Shown in pieces: positions 53,685-62,924 of a stretch of 64,000 bases of DNA. The DNA is from Parabacteroides sp. (lineage in GTDB: Bacteria > Bacteroidota > Bacteroidia > Bacteroidales > Tannerellaceae), in NCBI GenBank assembly GCA_022775005.1, contig JALFJR010000066.1, positions 1 through 64,000 on the forward strand. Direction: 5' to 3'. The notes under the pieces were generated by a model. The model had not been told where the DNA came from. It saw nothing but the letters and a program-made list of their open reading frames with translations, and searched no databases. A program made the position numbers and the translations under genes. How positions within the stretch are numbered: the first letter of the stretch is position 1; every line of letters starts with the position of its first letter.

Positions 53685-55673
53685 ATGACTATGAAACAAT
53701 TATTCCTATTTCTGTGTTTACACATCTTTACATGCTTATACGCACAGTCTCAGTCTGACATTATTATTAACGAGGTAATGGCCAATCCCAAGGGATTGAT
53801 TTTGCTTCCAGAAACCGAATATATCGAATTGCACAACACCACAAAACAGGCCATTTCATTAACCGGCTGGTGGCTTGTCTATGGTCAAACCCAAGTGAAA
53901 CTAAGCGAATTGGCTCTTCCTGCAGAAGGCTATGTCGTTCTCTTCCGATCAAACAGAACGATTCAAGTGGAAACAAACGGATTGCAAATGCCTTTGGAGA
54001 AATTTCCATATCAATTAAATAATGACGGCAAATTACTGCAGCTGTATGATGCTGATTGGGCATTACACGATGAGGTCTATTACCCCAAAGCACTGGCAGC
54101 AGTCTCTTGGGAACGTTGCGGAAATGAATGGATCAGCTGCACCGATGAACGGGGAGGGACCCCAGGAGGAATCAACAGTTGTGGAACATCCGGCAACGAA
54201 ACACCTGAGGAGCCCTTAGAACCGGAAGAGCCTACGACACCCGAGCTCCCGGAAACGCCGATCACCCCGGAAGAGCCCGAGAATGAACCTACGCCAACCT
54301 ATACAGCAGGTTGTATCTGGATCAACGAGGTCATGGCCGATCCGAATGGATTGGTGGCATTGCCTCAAACCGAGTATGTGGAACTGTATAACCGAAGCGA
54401 TCAGCGCATCAATCTGGAAAACTGGCAATTTATATATGGTGATAAACCGACCCTCTTGACTGACTATGAGCTACCCGCTCAAGGATACGTAGTGCTCTAT
54501 CGTTCCGGCAGAGAGATAAAGGTAGATGCGCAAGGAGGAGCATTGCCATTAGCGAAATTCCCCTCTGCCTTGCTCAATACGGGGAAAGAGCTCTCGTTGA
54601 TAGATCCCATAGGACAGGTAATAGATCAGATTACGTATGAAAAGGCCAAGGCTGGTATCGCTTGGGAACGATCTACAACGGGTTTTTACCTCTCTACCGA
54701 TCCTCGAGGTGGAACACCTGGAGAAGCTAATTCTGCCCAAACAACCACCTCTCCAGACGAGCCGACTGAACCGGAAACACCCAATGAGCCAGAAACGCCA
54801 GACAAACCCGAAACTTCGACCGACCCAGAAACACCAAACAATGTATCACTGGTGCAACCTGGTGAAATCATATTGAATGAGTTGCTACCAGCACCTTATT
54901 CAGACGGTAGCGAATATATTGAGCTTTACAACCGTTCACAACAAACGCTATTTCTTACAGGACTTGCCTTGGCAACTCGCAAGACGGACGGAAGTTTAAG
55001 CACGCTCTACCCGCTATCTTCCATAACAACACCCTTAGAACCTGGTGGATATGCACTGCTGAGCAAACTGTTGAGTGGCGTGGAAGCCTTCTATCTCATC
55101 TCCTCACCCCAAGCGCTGCATGAGGTGAAGCTACCGGTATTGGCAAACAACGGATCGACAGTCGTCCTGCTCCGCTTGGCCGATCGCACAGTCATTGATG
55201 AGGTCAGCTATTCCCCGAAATGGCACGACAGCGCTATCAAGGATTCGAAGGGGGTAGCATTAGAACGTATAGATCCAGATAAACCAACCCAAGATGCGAC
55301 CAACTGGCACTCCGCTGCCGAATCAGCTGGCTACGGCACACCGGGGTACCGGAACTCGCAACAACTCCTGCCATCCAGCACACAAAATGGCTTTGAACGT
55401 CCCTATTGGTCGGAAAGTGAACGCAGCTATATATTGCGTTATCAGTTGGCTGATGCCGGCTATCATTGTCGCATTTGGGTATTCGATACGATGGGAAGAC
55501 GCATCGCCGAGATCGCCAATCTCACCATCTTAGGCACAGAAGGCCTATTGCGTTGGGATGGTTTGGGACACGATGGCAGTCGCCCCAAACCGGGCATCTA
55601 CATCTTTTACGCGGAGCTATTCCTGCCCAATGGCACGACACATACCCAACGGGAGGTTTTCTTAATCCACTAA
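53685..55673 (+). CDS. secreted protein with three lamin-tail domains
   Basis: 662 residues. A signal peptide (MKQLFLFLCLHIFTCLYA) is followed by three lamin-tail domains, at about 24-165 (IIINEVMANPKGL), 206-350 (IWINEVMADPNGL) and 390-555 (IILNELLPAPYSD). They are joined by Pro/Glu/Thr linkers (about 168-204 and 353-386). The C-terminal 90 residues (LRYQLADAGYHCRIWVFDTMGRRI...LRWDGLGHDGSRPKPGIYIF) look like a FlgD-type immunoglobulin module, as used at the ends of secreted Bacteroidota proteins. It is probably a surface or adhesion protein. Starts 53685 and 53691 are both possible. Codes towards the peptidase gene with a 5-nt gap between stops. Confidence 0.88.
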   Translation: MTMKQLFLFLCLHIFTCLYAQSQSDIIINEVMANPKGLILLPETEYIELHNTTKQAISLTGWWLVYGQTQVKLSELALPAEGYVVLFRSNRTIQVETNGLQMPLEKFPYQLNNDGKLLQLYDADWALHDEVYYPKALAAVSWERCGNEWISCTDERGGTPGGINSCGTSGNETPEEPLEPEEPTTPELPETPITPEEPENEPTPTYTAGCIWINEVMADPNGLVALPQTEYVELYNRSDQRINLENWQFIYGDKPTLLTDYELPAQGYVVLYRSGREIKVDAQGGALPLAKFPSALLNTGKELSLIDPIGQVIDQITYEKAKAGIAWERSTTGFYLSTDPRGGTPGEANSAQTTTSPDEPTEPETPNEPETPDKPETSTDPETPNNVSLVQPGEIILNELLPAPYSDGSEYIELYNRSQQTLFLTGLALATRKTDGSLSTLYPLSSITTPLEPGGYALLSKLLSGVEAFYLISSPQALHEVKLPVLANNGSTVVLLRLADRTVIDEVSYSPKWHDSAIKDSKGVALERIDPDKPTQDATNWHSAAESAGYGTPGYRNSQQLLPSSTQNGFERPYWSESERSYILRYQLADAGYHCRIWVFDTMGRRIAEIANLTILGTEGLLRWDGLGHDGSRPKPGIYIFYAELFLPNGTTHTQREVFLIH

Positions 55674-55678
55674 TCAAA

Positions 55679-56809
55679 CTACTGATAAACTGCTTGGTAC
55701 CAATCTAATTGTTGGTACCAGCTGTTTAAATCCGCCAACTCCGCTTGTGGAACGTAGATAGACAGGCCACTAAAGCGGTTGATAGGCAAGTAGGTGCCAA
55801 AAGCGTAGGCATAAGCGCTCTTGGGTGTAGTCGCTTTATAGATGACTGCCCGCTCCAAGCAAGACTGAAACTCCGCATATTGTGCGTCGGTAGCCAGCTG
55901 GCGCACATAATCCGCACAATCATACAGCGCATGGACATTACCCGTCAGATACTCCATGATCTGCAACTCCTGTACAGGAACAGCGAAAAGTTCCTCCTCA
56001 CGCTTCCCTTGGAAAATCGCTCGGCAAGCGGTCGCTAAATCACCTAATTCCGCCGTTTTGGTAACGGAAATCGTGCCGTAGGAGGATTGATAATAGGTAT
56101 AGAACTGCTTCGCCATATCCACTACGTTAGCCTCAGGCATAAACATATCTTGCATAAAGAACTGATAGGGGAATCCATCGGCCAATACCTCCGTGGGAGA
56201 AGCGATTAGGTAATCTATGCAATGCCGTAGGGCGTAAGCCACCTCCAAAGAGGCCATGTAGCAAGCATCAAACAGGAGGAAATCGAAATGATAGTCGGAC
56301 AAAGCCGCAGTCAAGTCATCTACACGCATGGCATGATTCCCGGTATCGGTGCCAAATGAGCGTAAGTAATTCTTATAATCAAAAGGTAGCCATGCAGTGC
56401 CATGGCTCCAGAGCACCAAGCCATACTGATCGGAAGGGTAGGCTTCGGTCACTTGTCGCAGCACTTGACGCAATCGCTCTGCCGTAGCGGAAGCATGATC
56501 GATCACATATTCCTCGATCACCTCTCGACGTACGCTGTCTCCCTCCTGCACCAAGCGAAGCAACTGCGGGGATTGTCCCTTTCTATCTGCATATATCAAT
56601 AGATTACCATCGCACATGTCCATACCCGGCAATCCCTCCTCCATGGCTGCGATGTCTCCCTCTACACTGCTGCTGAGGTTATTGTCAGCAGCGAAATAGA
56701 CCAGCACCGTACGCCCAGCCACAGGAGTCACCTGTGGCTCCTCCTTCTCGCAAGCGCAAAGCAACAAGAGAACAATCACCCAAAACCAATGTCCTACACC
56801 TTTCATCAC
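55679..56809 (-). CDS. clostripain-related (C11) cysteine peptidase lipoprotein
   Basis: 376 residues. A lipoprotein signal ends LLLLCAC. The C11 catalytic pair is visible: His in LVLWSHGTAW (about 135) and Cys in LLFDACYMASLE (about 182). C11 enzymes cut after basic residues and mature by self-cleavage. It starts 7 nt after the GHL10 glycosidase stop, so the two are probably one operon. Confidence 0.92.
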   Translation of the reverse strand: MMKGVGHWFWVIVLLLLCACEKEEPQVTPVAGRTVLVYFAADNNLSSSVEGDIAAMEEGLPGMDMCDGNLLIYADRKGQSPQLLRLVQEGDSVRREVIEEYVIDHASATAERLRQVLRQVTEAYPSDQYGLVLWSHGTAWLPFDYKNYLRSFGTDTGNHAMRVDDLTAALSDYHFDFLLFDACYMASLEVAYALRHCIDYLIASPTEVLADGFPYQFFMQDMFMPEANVVDMAKQFYTYYQSSYGTISVTKTAELGDLATACRAIFQGKREEELFAVPVQELQIMEYLTGNVHALYDCADYVRQLATDAQYAEFQSCLERAVIYKATTPKSAYAYAFGTYLPINRFSGLSIYVPQAELADLNSWYQQLDWYQAVYQ

Positions 56810-56816
56810 CTATTCC

Positions 56817-58346
56817 TTAAAGTTTCACCTTCTTTGCTTTACCTTCGCTCTCATTGTGAAAGCGATCCACCGCCGTCACCACATAGCGATACTTCACCTG
56901 CCCATGATCATAGGGCAAGCTATACCAGGTGTTGCGTGTGATTGAGACAATCTTTGCCGGATTGCTCAAGTCAACGGGCTCATCCATACGGAAACGGTAA
57001 ATCACGAAATAGTTGGCCAATTCCGGATTCGTAGGACTCTGTTTGGCTTTCCAATGGAGCAGGAAACCATCCGCTGTCCACTCGGTCTTCAGCCCCTTCA
57101 CCTTCTCAGGTGCCCGATCATGTTGATGGGTATAAGCCGGGATCAAGGCCGGATAGCGGTGATAGTGTTGTTTCAAGCTATCCGCTACACCCTTATTGTT
57201 CCAAAGAATCTCGTTTGCCGGCCAAAAACAGTTACCTAACACATGAGGCAGAGCCCGCTCATACCGCATCTTGCGGGTCAGTTGATCCGCTTTCATCGTG
57301 CGATCCACATCCTGCCCAATATACAAATGGCCGCCGTTGGCATTTTTATCCCACCATTTAATTAAAGTAATGTAATCCGCTGCCGAATGGCCAATCTCCC
57401 AATAGATCTGCGGAATGTTATAATCGATCCAACCCTGTTTGACCCAATACAGCACATCGGCATAGAGATCATCATAATTCTGCAAGCCGTTGGTATCGCT
57501 GCCTGATCCATCCGGTGTACTCTTCTTGTTACGATAGATACCAAACGGACTGATACCAAAACGCACCCAAGGCTTGGTGAGCAAAATCGTCCGACGCAAC
57601 TCACTGATCAACGTGTTCACATTCTGACGACGCCAGTTACCTTTGGTTGCCTCCGTATATCCCTTCGGCACACCATACTTGCGGAAGCTATTCTCATCGG
57701 GGAAGGGGGCTCCAGCTGCTGGATAGGGATAGAAATAGTCGTCCATGTGGATCGCATCCACATCGTAACGGGAGACAATATCTTTGACCACCCGACAAAT
57801 GAACTGACGACACTCCGGTAATCCGGGATCGAACAGGATCTGCTTGTTATAGGTCACGAACCATTCCGGATGACGATGGTAGATATGCGTAGCTGCAAAA
57901 CGGGTATTGCCTGCCGTGCTCGCCCGATAGGGATTCAGCCAAGCATGAAACTCCATGTTCCGCTTGTGACACTCCTCGATCAGGAAAGCCATCGGATCAA
58001 AATTGCCCTCGGGAGCCAATCCCTGCTCACCCGTGAAGAAACGGCTCCACGGCTCAATATCTGATTTATAGAAAGCATCGGCCTCCGGACGCACCTGAAA
58101 GATAATGGCATTAATGCCACACGCCTGTAAGGTATTCAGTTTACGAATGAAATCTTTCCTCATCTGTGCCGGTGTCATGGATTTATACTCCCCTTGGAAA
58201 GCGGTCTGTATCCAGGCTCCGCGGAACTCCCTCTTGGCCTCCTTGCCCTGCTGCGCTACGGGTTGAGACTGCCTGCGTAAAGTCGAACAGGAGGTGATTG
58301 TCAAACAAAAAATCGCTATGAGTAAGCGATATAAGGTTGATTGCAT
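56817..58346 (-). CDS. GHL10-type glycoside hydrolase-like lipoprotein
   Basis: 509 residues. A lipoprotein signal ends TITSC. The glycosyl-hydrolase-like 10 (DUF187) TIM barrel begins at FRGAWIQTAFQGEY and carries AIIFQVRPEADAFY, FHAWLNPYRAS and VDAIHMDDYFYPYP with likely acidic residues. A C-terminal fibronectin-III-like domain (KGLKTEWTADGFLLHWKA...) follows. The family is thought to act on peptidoglycan or related glycans; substrate inferred. Promoter box at 58383-58390. Confidence 0.92.
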   Translation of the reverse strand: MQSTLYRLLIAIFCLTITSCSTLRRQSQPVAQQGKEAKREFRGAWIQTAFQGEYKSMTPAQMRKDFIRKLNTLQACGINAIIFQVRPEADAFYKSDIEPWSRFFTGEQGLAPEGNFDPMAFLIEECHKRNMEFHAWLNPYRASTAGNTRFAATHIYHRHPEWFVTYNKQILFDPGLPECRQFICRVVKDIVSRYDVDAIHMDDYFYPYPAAGAPFPDENSFRKYGVPKGYTEATKGNWRRQNVNTLISELRRTILLTKPWVRFGISPFGIYRNKKSTPDGSGSDTNGLQNYDDLYADVLYWVKQGWIDYNIPQIYWEIGHSAADYITLIKWWDKNANGGHLYIGQDVDRTMKADQLTRKMRYERALPHVLGNCFWPANEILWNNKGVADSLKQHYHRYPALIPAYTHQHDRAPEKVKGLKTEWTADGFLLHWKAKQSPTNPELANYFVIYRFRMDEPVDLSNPAKIVSITRNTWYSLPYDHGQVKYRYVVTAVDRFHNESEGKAKKVKL

Positions 58347-58382
58347 AGTGATATATTCTTGTTATTTCGATTAAATTTCCAA

Positions 58383-58453
58383 CAAAAGTAGCGCATTCTG
58401 CTAAATAACGAAATAATTAGGCTACGTTTTATGGCGGTTAATGGCTATCTTTG
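58383..58453. promoter_or_regulatory. divergent promoters of the GHL10 and uvrA genes
   Basis: TACTTTTG on the minus strand (58383-58390) for the glycosidase gene, and TATCTTTG on the plus strand (58446-58453) for uvrA. Both are good -7 boxes, without exact -33 TTTG. Confidence 0.55.
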
Positions 58454-58505
58454 CTGCCCAAGCAGCGATGACAGGCTGCAGGTACGAAAAAAAGCAACAG
58501 ATAGC

Positions 58506-61289
58506 ATGGCTGAGAAAGATACGATTTTCATCAAGGGCGCACGCGTCAACAATTTAAAGCATATAGATGTAGAGATTCCTCGCAATAAGTTTGTAGTCAT
58601 CACCGGATTGTCGGGCAGCGGTAAGTCCTCCTTGGCATTCGATACCCTCTATGCCGAAGGGCAACGACGCTACGTGGAGAGTCTTTCGGCTTACGCCCGT
58701 CAGTTCTTAGGACGCATGAGCAAACCAGAATGTGACTATATCAAAGGTTTGCCGCCTGCTATCGCTATCGAGCAACGGGTGAACACCCGCAACCCTCGCT
58801 CCACCGTAGGCACCTCCACCGAGATTTACGAATACCTGCGCCTGCTCTTCGCACGCATCGGAAAGACCATCTCGCCCCGCTCAGGCACGGAGGTCAAGAA
58901 ACATCAAGTCAATGATGTGGTCAAAGCGGTGATGCGCTATCCCGAAGGTACCCGTTTTGCCATCTTCGCCCCGGTGATCCTACCGGAAGAGCGCTCCATG
59001 AAGGAACAGTTGGAGATCTTGCGGAAAGAGGGCTACGCCCGCTTGTGGGTGAATGGCTTGGTTTACCGCATCTCTGAGGTATTGGCGAGCGAGGAGCTGC
59101 TCTCCTACCCGATTGAGTTGATGGTCGATCGCCTGACGGTGGCCGCCGATCAAGCATTCCGCAGCCGTTTGGCCGATTCCGTAGAGACCGCCTTTTTTGA
59201 GGGACAGGGCTATTGTTCGTTGCGCTTCTTCTTGGAGGAGAAGGTGGAGACACTGGAGTTCTCCAAGAAATTCGAAGCGGACGGACTCACCTTCATCGAG
59301 CCAACCGACATGATGTTCAGCTTCAACAATCCCTTAGGAGCCTGTCCAGTGTGCGAGGGATTCGGCAAGATCCTGGGCATTGATGAGCATTTAGTCGTGC
59401 CTGATACAAGCCTCTCGGTCTATGAGGGAGCGGTCGTTTGCTGGAAAGGCGAGGTGATGAGCGAATGGTTGCAGGCTTTCATCCATGACAGCGAACGCTA
59501 CCACTTCCCGATCCATCGCCCCTATTACGAGCTAACCCAGGCAGAGAAGGATCTGCTTTGGCATGGCGCACCGGGGCTGCATGGTATCGACGACTTCTTC
59601 AAGTTCGTGGAGGAGAACCTCTATAAGATACAATACCGCGTGATGCAGGCCCGCTATCGCGGGAAGACCACCTGCCCGGCTTGCCATGGCAGTCGCTTGA
59701 AGCCGGAGGCACTTTATGTGCAGGTAGGCGGCAAGAACATCGCGGAGCTGGTCGCTCTACCGGTCAGCGAGGCCAAGCGCTTCTTTGATGACCTGACCTT
59801 GGACGAGACAGATGCAGCCATCGCCAAACGGTTGCTCACGGAGATCAAGAGCCGTCTGCAATTCCTGTTGGATGTAGGCTTGGGTTATCTCACCTTAGAC
59901 CGCCTCTCCTCCACCCTTTCTGGTGGTGAGAGTCAACGCATCAATCTGGCTACTTCATTGGGCAGCAGCTTGGTGGGCAGTCTCTATATCTTGGACGAGC
60001 CCAGCATCGGCCTCCATTCTCGTGACACCGATCGCTTGATTCATGTGCTGCGACAGCTACAGGCTTTGGGCAACACGGTCGTGGTCGTGGAGCATGACGA
60101 GGAGATCATCCGAGCAGCGGATTACATCATCGACATAGGTCCAAAGGCGGGTCGTTTGGGTGGCGAAGTAGTCTATCAAGGTGATGTCAACCACCTGCGT
60201 CTGTGCAGCGACAGCTATACCGTGCGCTACCTGACGGGCGAGGAGCGGATCGAACTGCCTGCTTATCGCCGTCCGTGGAACAACTTCATCGAGGTGAAGG
60301 GAGCCCGGATGAACAACCTGAAAGGAATCGACGTCAAGTTCCCGTTGAACGTGATGACGGTAGTGACCGGTGTCAGCGGTTCGGGAAAGAGCTCGTTGGT
60401 ACGAGGCATTTTCTACGAAGGTGTAAAACGGCTGTTGGATGACGCAGCACGGCTATCCGTTGAGTGCAGCGGCATCGAGGGAGACTTGAAAATGATCACC
60501 GGCGTGGAATATGTCGATCAGAACTCCATCGGAAAGAGTTCCCGCTCCAACCCGGTGACCTACATTGGTGCCTACGACGAAATCCGCAAGCTATTCGCCG
60601 AGCAAGCACTCGCTAAGCAGATGGGCTACAACGCCGCCTATTTCTCGTTCAACAAGGAGGGTGGCCGTTGCGAGGAGTGCAAGGGAGAGGGAAAGATCAC
60701 GGTTGAGATGCAGTTCATGGCCGACATCACCTTGGAGTGCGAGGCCTGCCACGGCAAGCGGTTCAAGCAGGAGGTGTTGGATGTGGAATACCGTGGCAAA
60801 AACATCTACGACCTGTTGGAGATGACCGTCAACCAAGCCATTGAGTTCTTCGCCGAAGGAAAGGACAGCCAAGCCAAGAAAATCATCAAACGCTTGCAAC
60901 CCCTGCAAGATGTTGGCTTAGGCTATATCAAATTAGGACAAACCTCCTCTACGCTCTCCGGCGGAGAGAACCAGCGAGTGAAATTGGCCTACTATTTAGG
61001 ACAGGAGAAGCAACAGCCTACGCTGTTCATTTTCGATGAGCCGACCACCGGCCTGCATTTCCACGACATCAAGACGCTGTTGAAAGCCTTCAATGCCCTG
61101 CTTGACAAGGGACATTCCATCGTGATCGTAGAGCATAACTTGGATGTGATTAAATGTGCGGATTATGTGATCAACTTAGGTCCGGAGGGTGGTAAAGCCG
61201 GCGGGCAGTTAGTGTGTGCCGGAACACCGGAGGAGGTCGCCGCCTGCGAGACCTCCTATACCGGTCATTTCCTGAAAGAGAAACTCTGA
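58506..61289 (+). CDS. uvrA: excinuclease ABC subunit A
   Basis: About 927 residues, cytoplasmic. The damage-recognition ATPase of nucleotide excision repair, working with UvrB and UvrC. Two ABC modules: Walker A GLSGSGKSS (about 32) and GVSGSGKSS (about 625), signatures LSGGESQRINLA and LSGGENQRVKLA, and zinc-binding CPVCEGFGK / CPACHGSRL and CEECKGEGK / CEACHGKRF. The frame is open to 58431; the ATG at 58506 is chosen because a -7 box lies at 58446-58453. Confidence 0.98.
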   Translation: MAEKDTIFIKGARVNNLKHIDVEIPRNKFVVITGLSGSGKSSLAFDTLYAEGQRRYVESLSAYARQFLGRMSKPECDYIKGLPPAIAIEQRVNTRNPRSTVGTSTEIYEYLRLLFARIGKTISPRSGTEVKKHQVNDVVKAVMRYPEGTRFAIFAPVILPEERSMKEQLEILRKEGYARLWVNGLVYRISEVLASEELLSYPIELMVDRLTVAADQAFRSRLADSVETAFFEGQGYCSLRFFLEEKVETLEFSKKFEADGLTFIEPTDMMFSFNNPLGACPVCEGFGKILGIDEHLVVPDTSLSVYEGAVVCWKGEVMSEWLQAFIHDSERYHFPIHRPYYELTQAEKDLLWHGAPGLHGIDDFFKFVEENLYKIQYRVMQARYRGKTTCPACHGSRLKPEALYVQVGGKNIAELVALPVSEAKRFFDDLTLDETDAAIAKRLLTEIKSRLQFLLDVGLGYLTLDRLSSTLSGGESQRINLATSLGSSLVGSLYILDEPSIGLHSRDTDRLIHVLRQLQALGNTVVVVEHDEEIIRAADYIIDIGPKAGRLGGEVVYQGDVNHLRLCSDSYTVRYLTGEERIELPAYRRPWNNFIEVKGARMNNLKGIDVKFPLNVMTVVTGVSGSGKSSLVRGIFYEGVKRLLDDAARLSVECSGIEGDLKMITGVEYVDQNSIGKSSRSNPVTYIGAYDEIRKLFAEQALAKQMGYNAAYFSFNKEGGRCEECKGEGKITVEMQFMADITLECEACHGKRFKQEVLDVEYRGKNIYDLLEMTVNQAIEFFAEGKDSQAKKIIKRLQPLQDVGLGYIKLGQTSSTLSGGENQRVKLAYYLGQEKQQPTLFIFDEPTTGLHFHDIKTLLKAFNALLDKGHSIVIVEHNLDVIKCADYVINLGPEGGKAGGQLVCAGTPEEVAACETSYTGHFLKEKL

Positions 61290-61290
61290 C

Positions 61291-62442
61291 TTATTGCTGT
61301 ACAGAGAACTTATAGATACACTCGCTCTTATAGGTCTCACCCGGGCGAACCACTACGCTGGGGAAGTTCGGCTGATTGGGAGAGTCGGGATAGTGCTGTG
61401 TCTCCAAACAGAGCGCACCGCGCACGGGATACACCACGCCTAACTTACCCTTGTCGCCATCCTTGGCCATCATGTTACCTGCATAGAACTGGATACCCGG
61501 CTCGTTGGTATAGACCTCCATCACGATACCGCTTGTCGGAGAAACCACCTTGGCAGCCACCTTCGTGATGTCGCCACCGTTGTTCAACACCCAGTTGTGG
61601 TCGTAACCACCGCCGTAAACCAACTGCTGATAGGGATTGTCGATGTCATCACCCACAGTCACCAACTGACGCAGATCCATCGGAGTGCCCTCCACCGGCT
61701 CAAACACGCCCGTCGGGATCAAGGTCTCATCTACAGCCGTAAAGGTATCGGCATCAATCATGATCTGGTGATCAACGATCTGAGAGCCCGGCACACCGGA
61801 AAGGTTGAAATAGCTGTGGTTCGTTAAGTTCACCACGGTAGCCTTGTCGGTCGTAGCCTCATAACGGATGTCAACCGCATTATCGTTCGTCAACTGATAA
61901 GTCACCTTCACGGAGAGGTTGCCGGGGAAACCTGCCTCGCCGTCCGGAGAGAGATAGGTCAGCTCCAGCGTCTGGTTGTCGATCTGCTTCGCATCCCAAA
62001 CCACGGCGTGATAACCCTTCGGACCGCCATGCAAGCAGTGACCGTTGTTGTTCTGCGGCAAGTTATACTCCGCTCCATCCAACGTAAACTTCGCATTTGC
62101 GATACGGTTGCCATAGCGACCGATCAATCCACCGTAGTTGTTGTCCGGATTGGCCACATACTGGTCGATGTTGTCATAGCCCAGCACCACATCCGTCAGT
62201 TTGCCGTTCTTATCCGGCACCATCACAGACACCAAGCGGCCACCCCAATTCGTCACGCAGGCCTCAGCCCCTTGCTGGTTGGTCAATACATACAAAGCGG
62301 TCGGTTTACCATCGACCTCTGATACAAATTTCGCTTGCTCCAAACCGGAGAGCGTCTTCTGCGGGGCAGCCTCCTTTTTCTCTGCGCCACCGCACGCTGC
62401 CAAAAGACAGAGCGTCAAGGCAGCCATACAAAATTTCTTCAT
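61291..62442 (-). CDS. galM: galactose mutarotase (aldose 1-epimerase) lipoprotein
   Basis: 383 residues. A lipoprotein signal ends LLAAC, so it works outside the cytoplasm, unlike the E. coli enzyme. Catalytic residues are in NNGHCLHGGPKGYHAVVWD, LTNHSYFNLSG and ALCLETQHYPDSPNQPNF. It interconverts alpha and beta anomers of galactose or glucose. Convergent with uvrA, with one nt between stops. A TATCTTCG variant of the -7 box lies at 62487-62494. Confidence 0.96.
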   Translation of the reverse strand: MKKFCMAALTLCLLAACGGAEKKEAAPQKTLSGLEQAKFVSEVDGKPTALYVLTNQQGAEACVTNWGGRLVSVMVPDKNGKLTDVVLGYDNIDQYVANPDNNYGGLIGRYGNRIANAKFTLDGAEYNLPQNNNGHCLHGGPKGYHAVVWDAKQIDNQTLELTYLSPDGEAGFPGNLSVKVTYQLTNDNAVDIRYEATTDKATVVNLTNHSYFNLSGVPGSQIVDHQIMIDADTFTAVDETLIPTGVFEPVEGTPMDLRQLVTVGDDIDNPYQQLVYGGGYDHNWVLNNGGDITKVAAKVVSPTSGIVMEVYTNEPGIQFYAGNMMAKDGDKGKLGVVYPVRGALCLETQHYPDSPNQPNFPSVVVRPGETYKSECIYKFSVQQ

Positions 62443-62676
62443 CGTCCTTATTGATTTAATGATTGAAATATGAGTTTATTCGGTCGCGAAGATACACAAA
62501 AACGAGACACGCTACCTTAGGAAAAGCGACTCCCCTTTCGGTTTTCTCTCTCGAAAAGGGACAAACGTATCGGCAGATTCCGACCAAAAGATGGGCAACA
62601 AAACTTCGTGAAGTAGGCACAGAAACTTTCTGATACACGGACAGAAACTGTGAGAACTGCCCACCTAAACTTCAAT

Positions 62677-62760
62677 TCATGGTTTGGATTTTGTAATCCA
62701 AAGCTTGGATTATACAAACCAAAGCTTGAACTATACAATCCAAACCTTAGATTTGAGTTT
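62677..62760. repeat. 21-bp tandem repeat, about four copies
   Basis: Units start at 62677, 62698, 62719 and 62740; the two best share CCAAAGCTTG and TATACAA. Because 21 is a multiple of 3, short frames on both strands show heptapeptide repeats, but these frames have no other sign of coding. The rest of 62443-62924 holds promoter-like boxes only. Confidence 0.7.
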
Positions 62761-62924
62761 TACTCGGCAATTCGACAAGTTTATGTCGGGGATCTACTAA
62801 GTTTTGGTGCCGACATCGCCAAGTTTTACTGGGCAATCTTTTGGGGAAATATGGGGAACGGCGGGCACTACCTCCGAAATAGTTCGTATCTTCGCCGTCG
62901 GAAATCCATTAACGAGTGAGCGAT

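Noticed and set aside
62650-62919. 89-codon frame with a heptapeptide repeat
   Set aside because: The repeat comes from the 21-bp DNA repeat; the opposite strand shows a similar repeat peptide, and the end overlaps the promoter region of the next gene.
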